The notes beneath the pieces were generated by a model. The model was not told the origin of the DNA, searched no databases, and worked only from the letters and a program-made list of their open reading frames with translations. Of a stretch of 64,000 nucleotides of DNA, positions 63,956 through 64,000 are shown in pieces (the stretch's first letter is position 1; each line of letters starts with the position of its first letter). This stretch comes from Prinsepia uniflora (taxonomy: Eukaryota; Streptophyta; Magnoliopsida; Rosales; Rosaceae). The position numbers and the translations under genes were made by a program. The DNA lies in NCBI GenBank assembly GCA_032719365.1, contig CM064873.1, positions 2,390,501-2,454,500 on the forward strand. The letters are read 5' to 3'.

Positions 63956-64000
63956 ATGGCAGCCTCTTCCTCCTCCACCTTGTTCTCCTCCCCAGCCATC
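63956..64000 (+). CDS. Start of a probable plastid-targeted protein (cut by the window end)
   Basis: Only 15 codons are visible, MAASSSSTLFSSPAI. The Met-Ala start, Ser-rich composition and lack of acidic residues are typical of a chloroplast transit peptide. The upstream stretch is C/T-rich with no ATG close by, as in many highly expressed plastid protein genes. Identity cannot be determined. Confidence 0.5.
   Translation, partial: MAASSSSTLFSSPAI

Overview
The window is nuclear DNA from a flowering plant, most likely a eudicot. The basis is spliced genes with GT..AG introns, plant-specific families (LORELEI-like GPI protein, F-box/actin hybrid ARP8, SEC14-nodulin C-terminus, PLS-type PPR) and plant LTR retrotransposons (Athila type, chromovirus-derived). 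I cannot name the species.

Layout. (1) 3-1308: the last exons of a SEC14-like phosphatidylinositol transfer protein gene. (2) 2196-12289: one hAT DNA transposon with a perfect 8-bp target duplication. Its first 4,671 bp, which carry the whole five-exon transposase gene, are repeated in exact tandem. (3) 14550-16470: a complete LORELEI-like (LLG1-type) GPI-anchored protein gene. (4) About 16.9 kb to 44.1 kb: a decayed PPR gene split by a 25.5-kb nest of retroelements. An Athila-type Ty3/gypsy element (18117-43652) is interrupted by a solo LTR (23429-36512), which is itself interrupted by a non-autonomous LARD-like element (23629-33646). All three levels have 5-bp target duplications. (5) 44505-48500, minus strand: a complete 12-exon gene for actin-related protein 8 (ARP8). 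(6) About 50.0-57.7 kb: a second retroelement graveyard with two further solo LTRs of the same LTR superfamily (50274-53402 and 53586-56267) and an inverted pair of LTR fragments. (7) 59644-62870: a complete nine-exon WD40 gene. (8) 63956 to the end: the first codons of a probable plastid-targeted protein.

The host genes have unrelated housekeeping or signalling roles and do not form a pathway. The main story is transposon history. The hAT element has an unusual duplication whose breakpoint is exactly the transposase cleavage site. The nest records a clear order: PPR decay, Athila insertion, insertion and LTR-LTR deletion of a chromovirus-like element, then LARD insertion. Exon boundaries were derived by hand from GT/AG signals, frame continuity and protein similarity recalled from known families. 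No alignment or database search was run.
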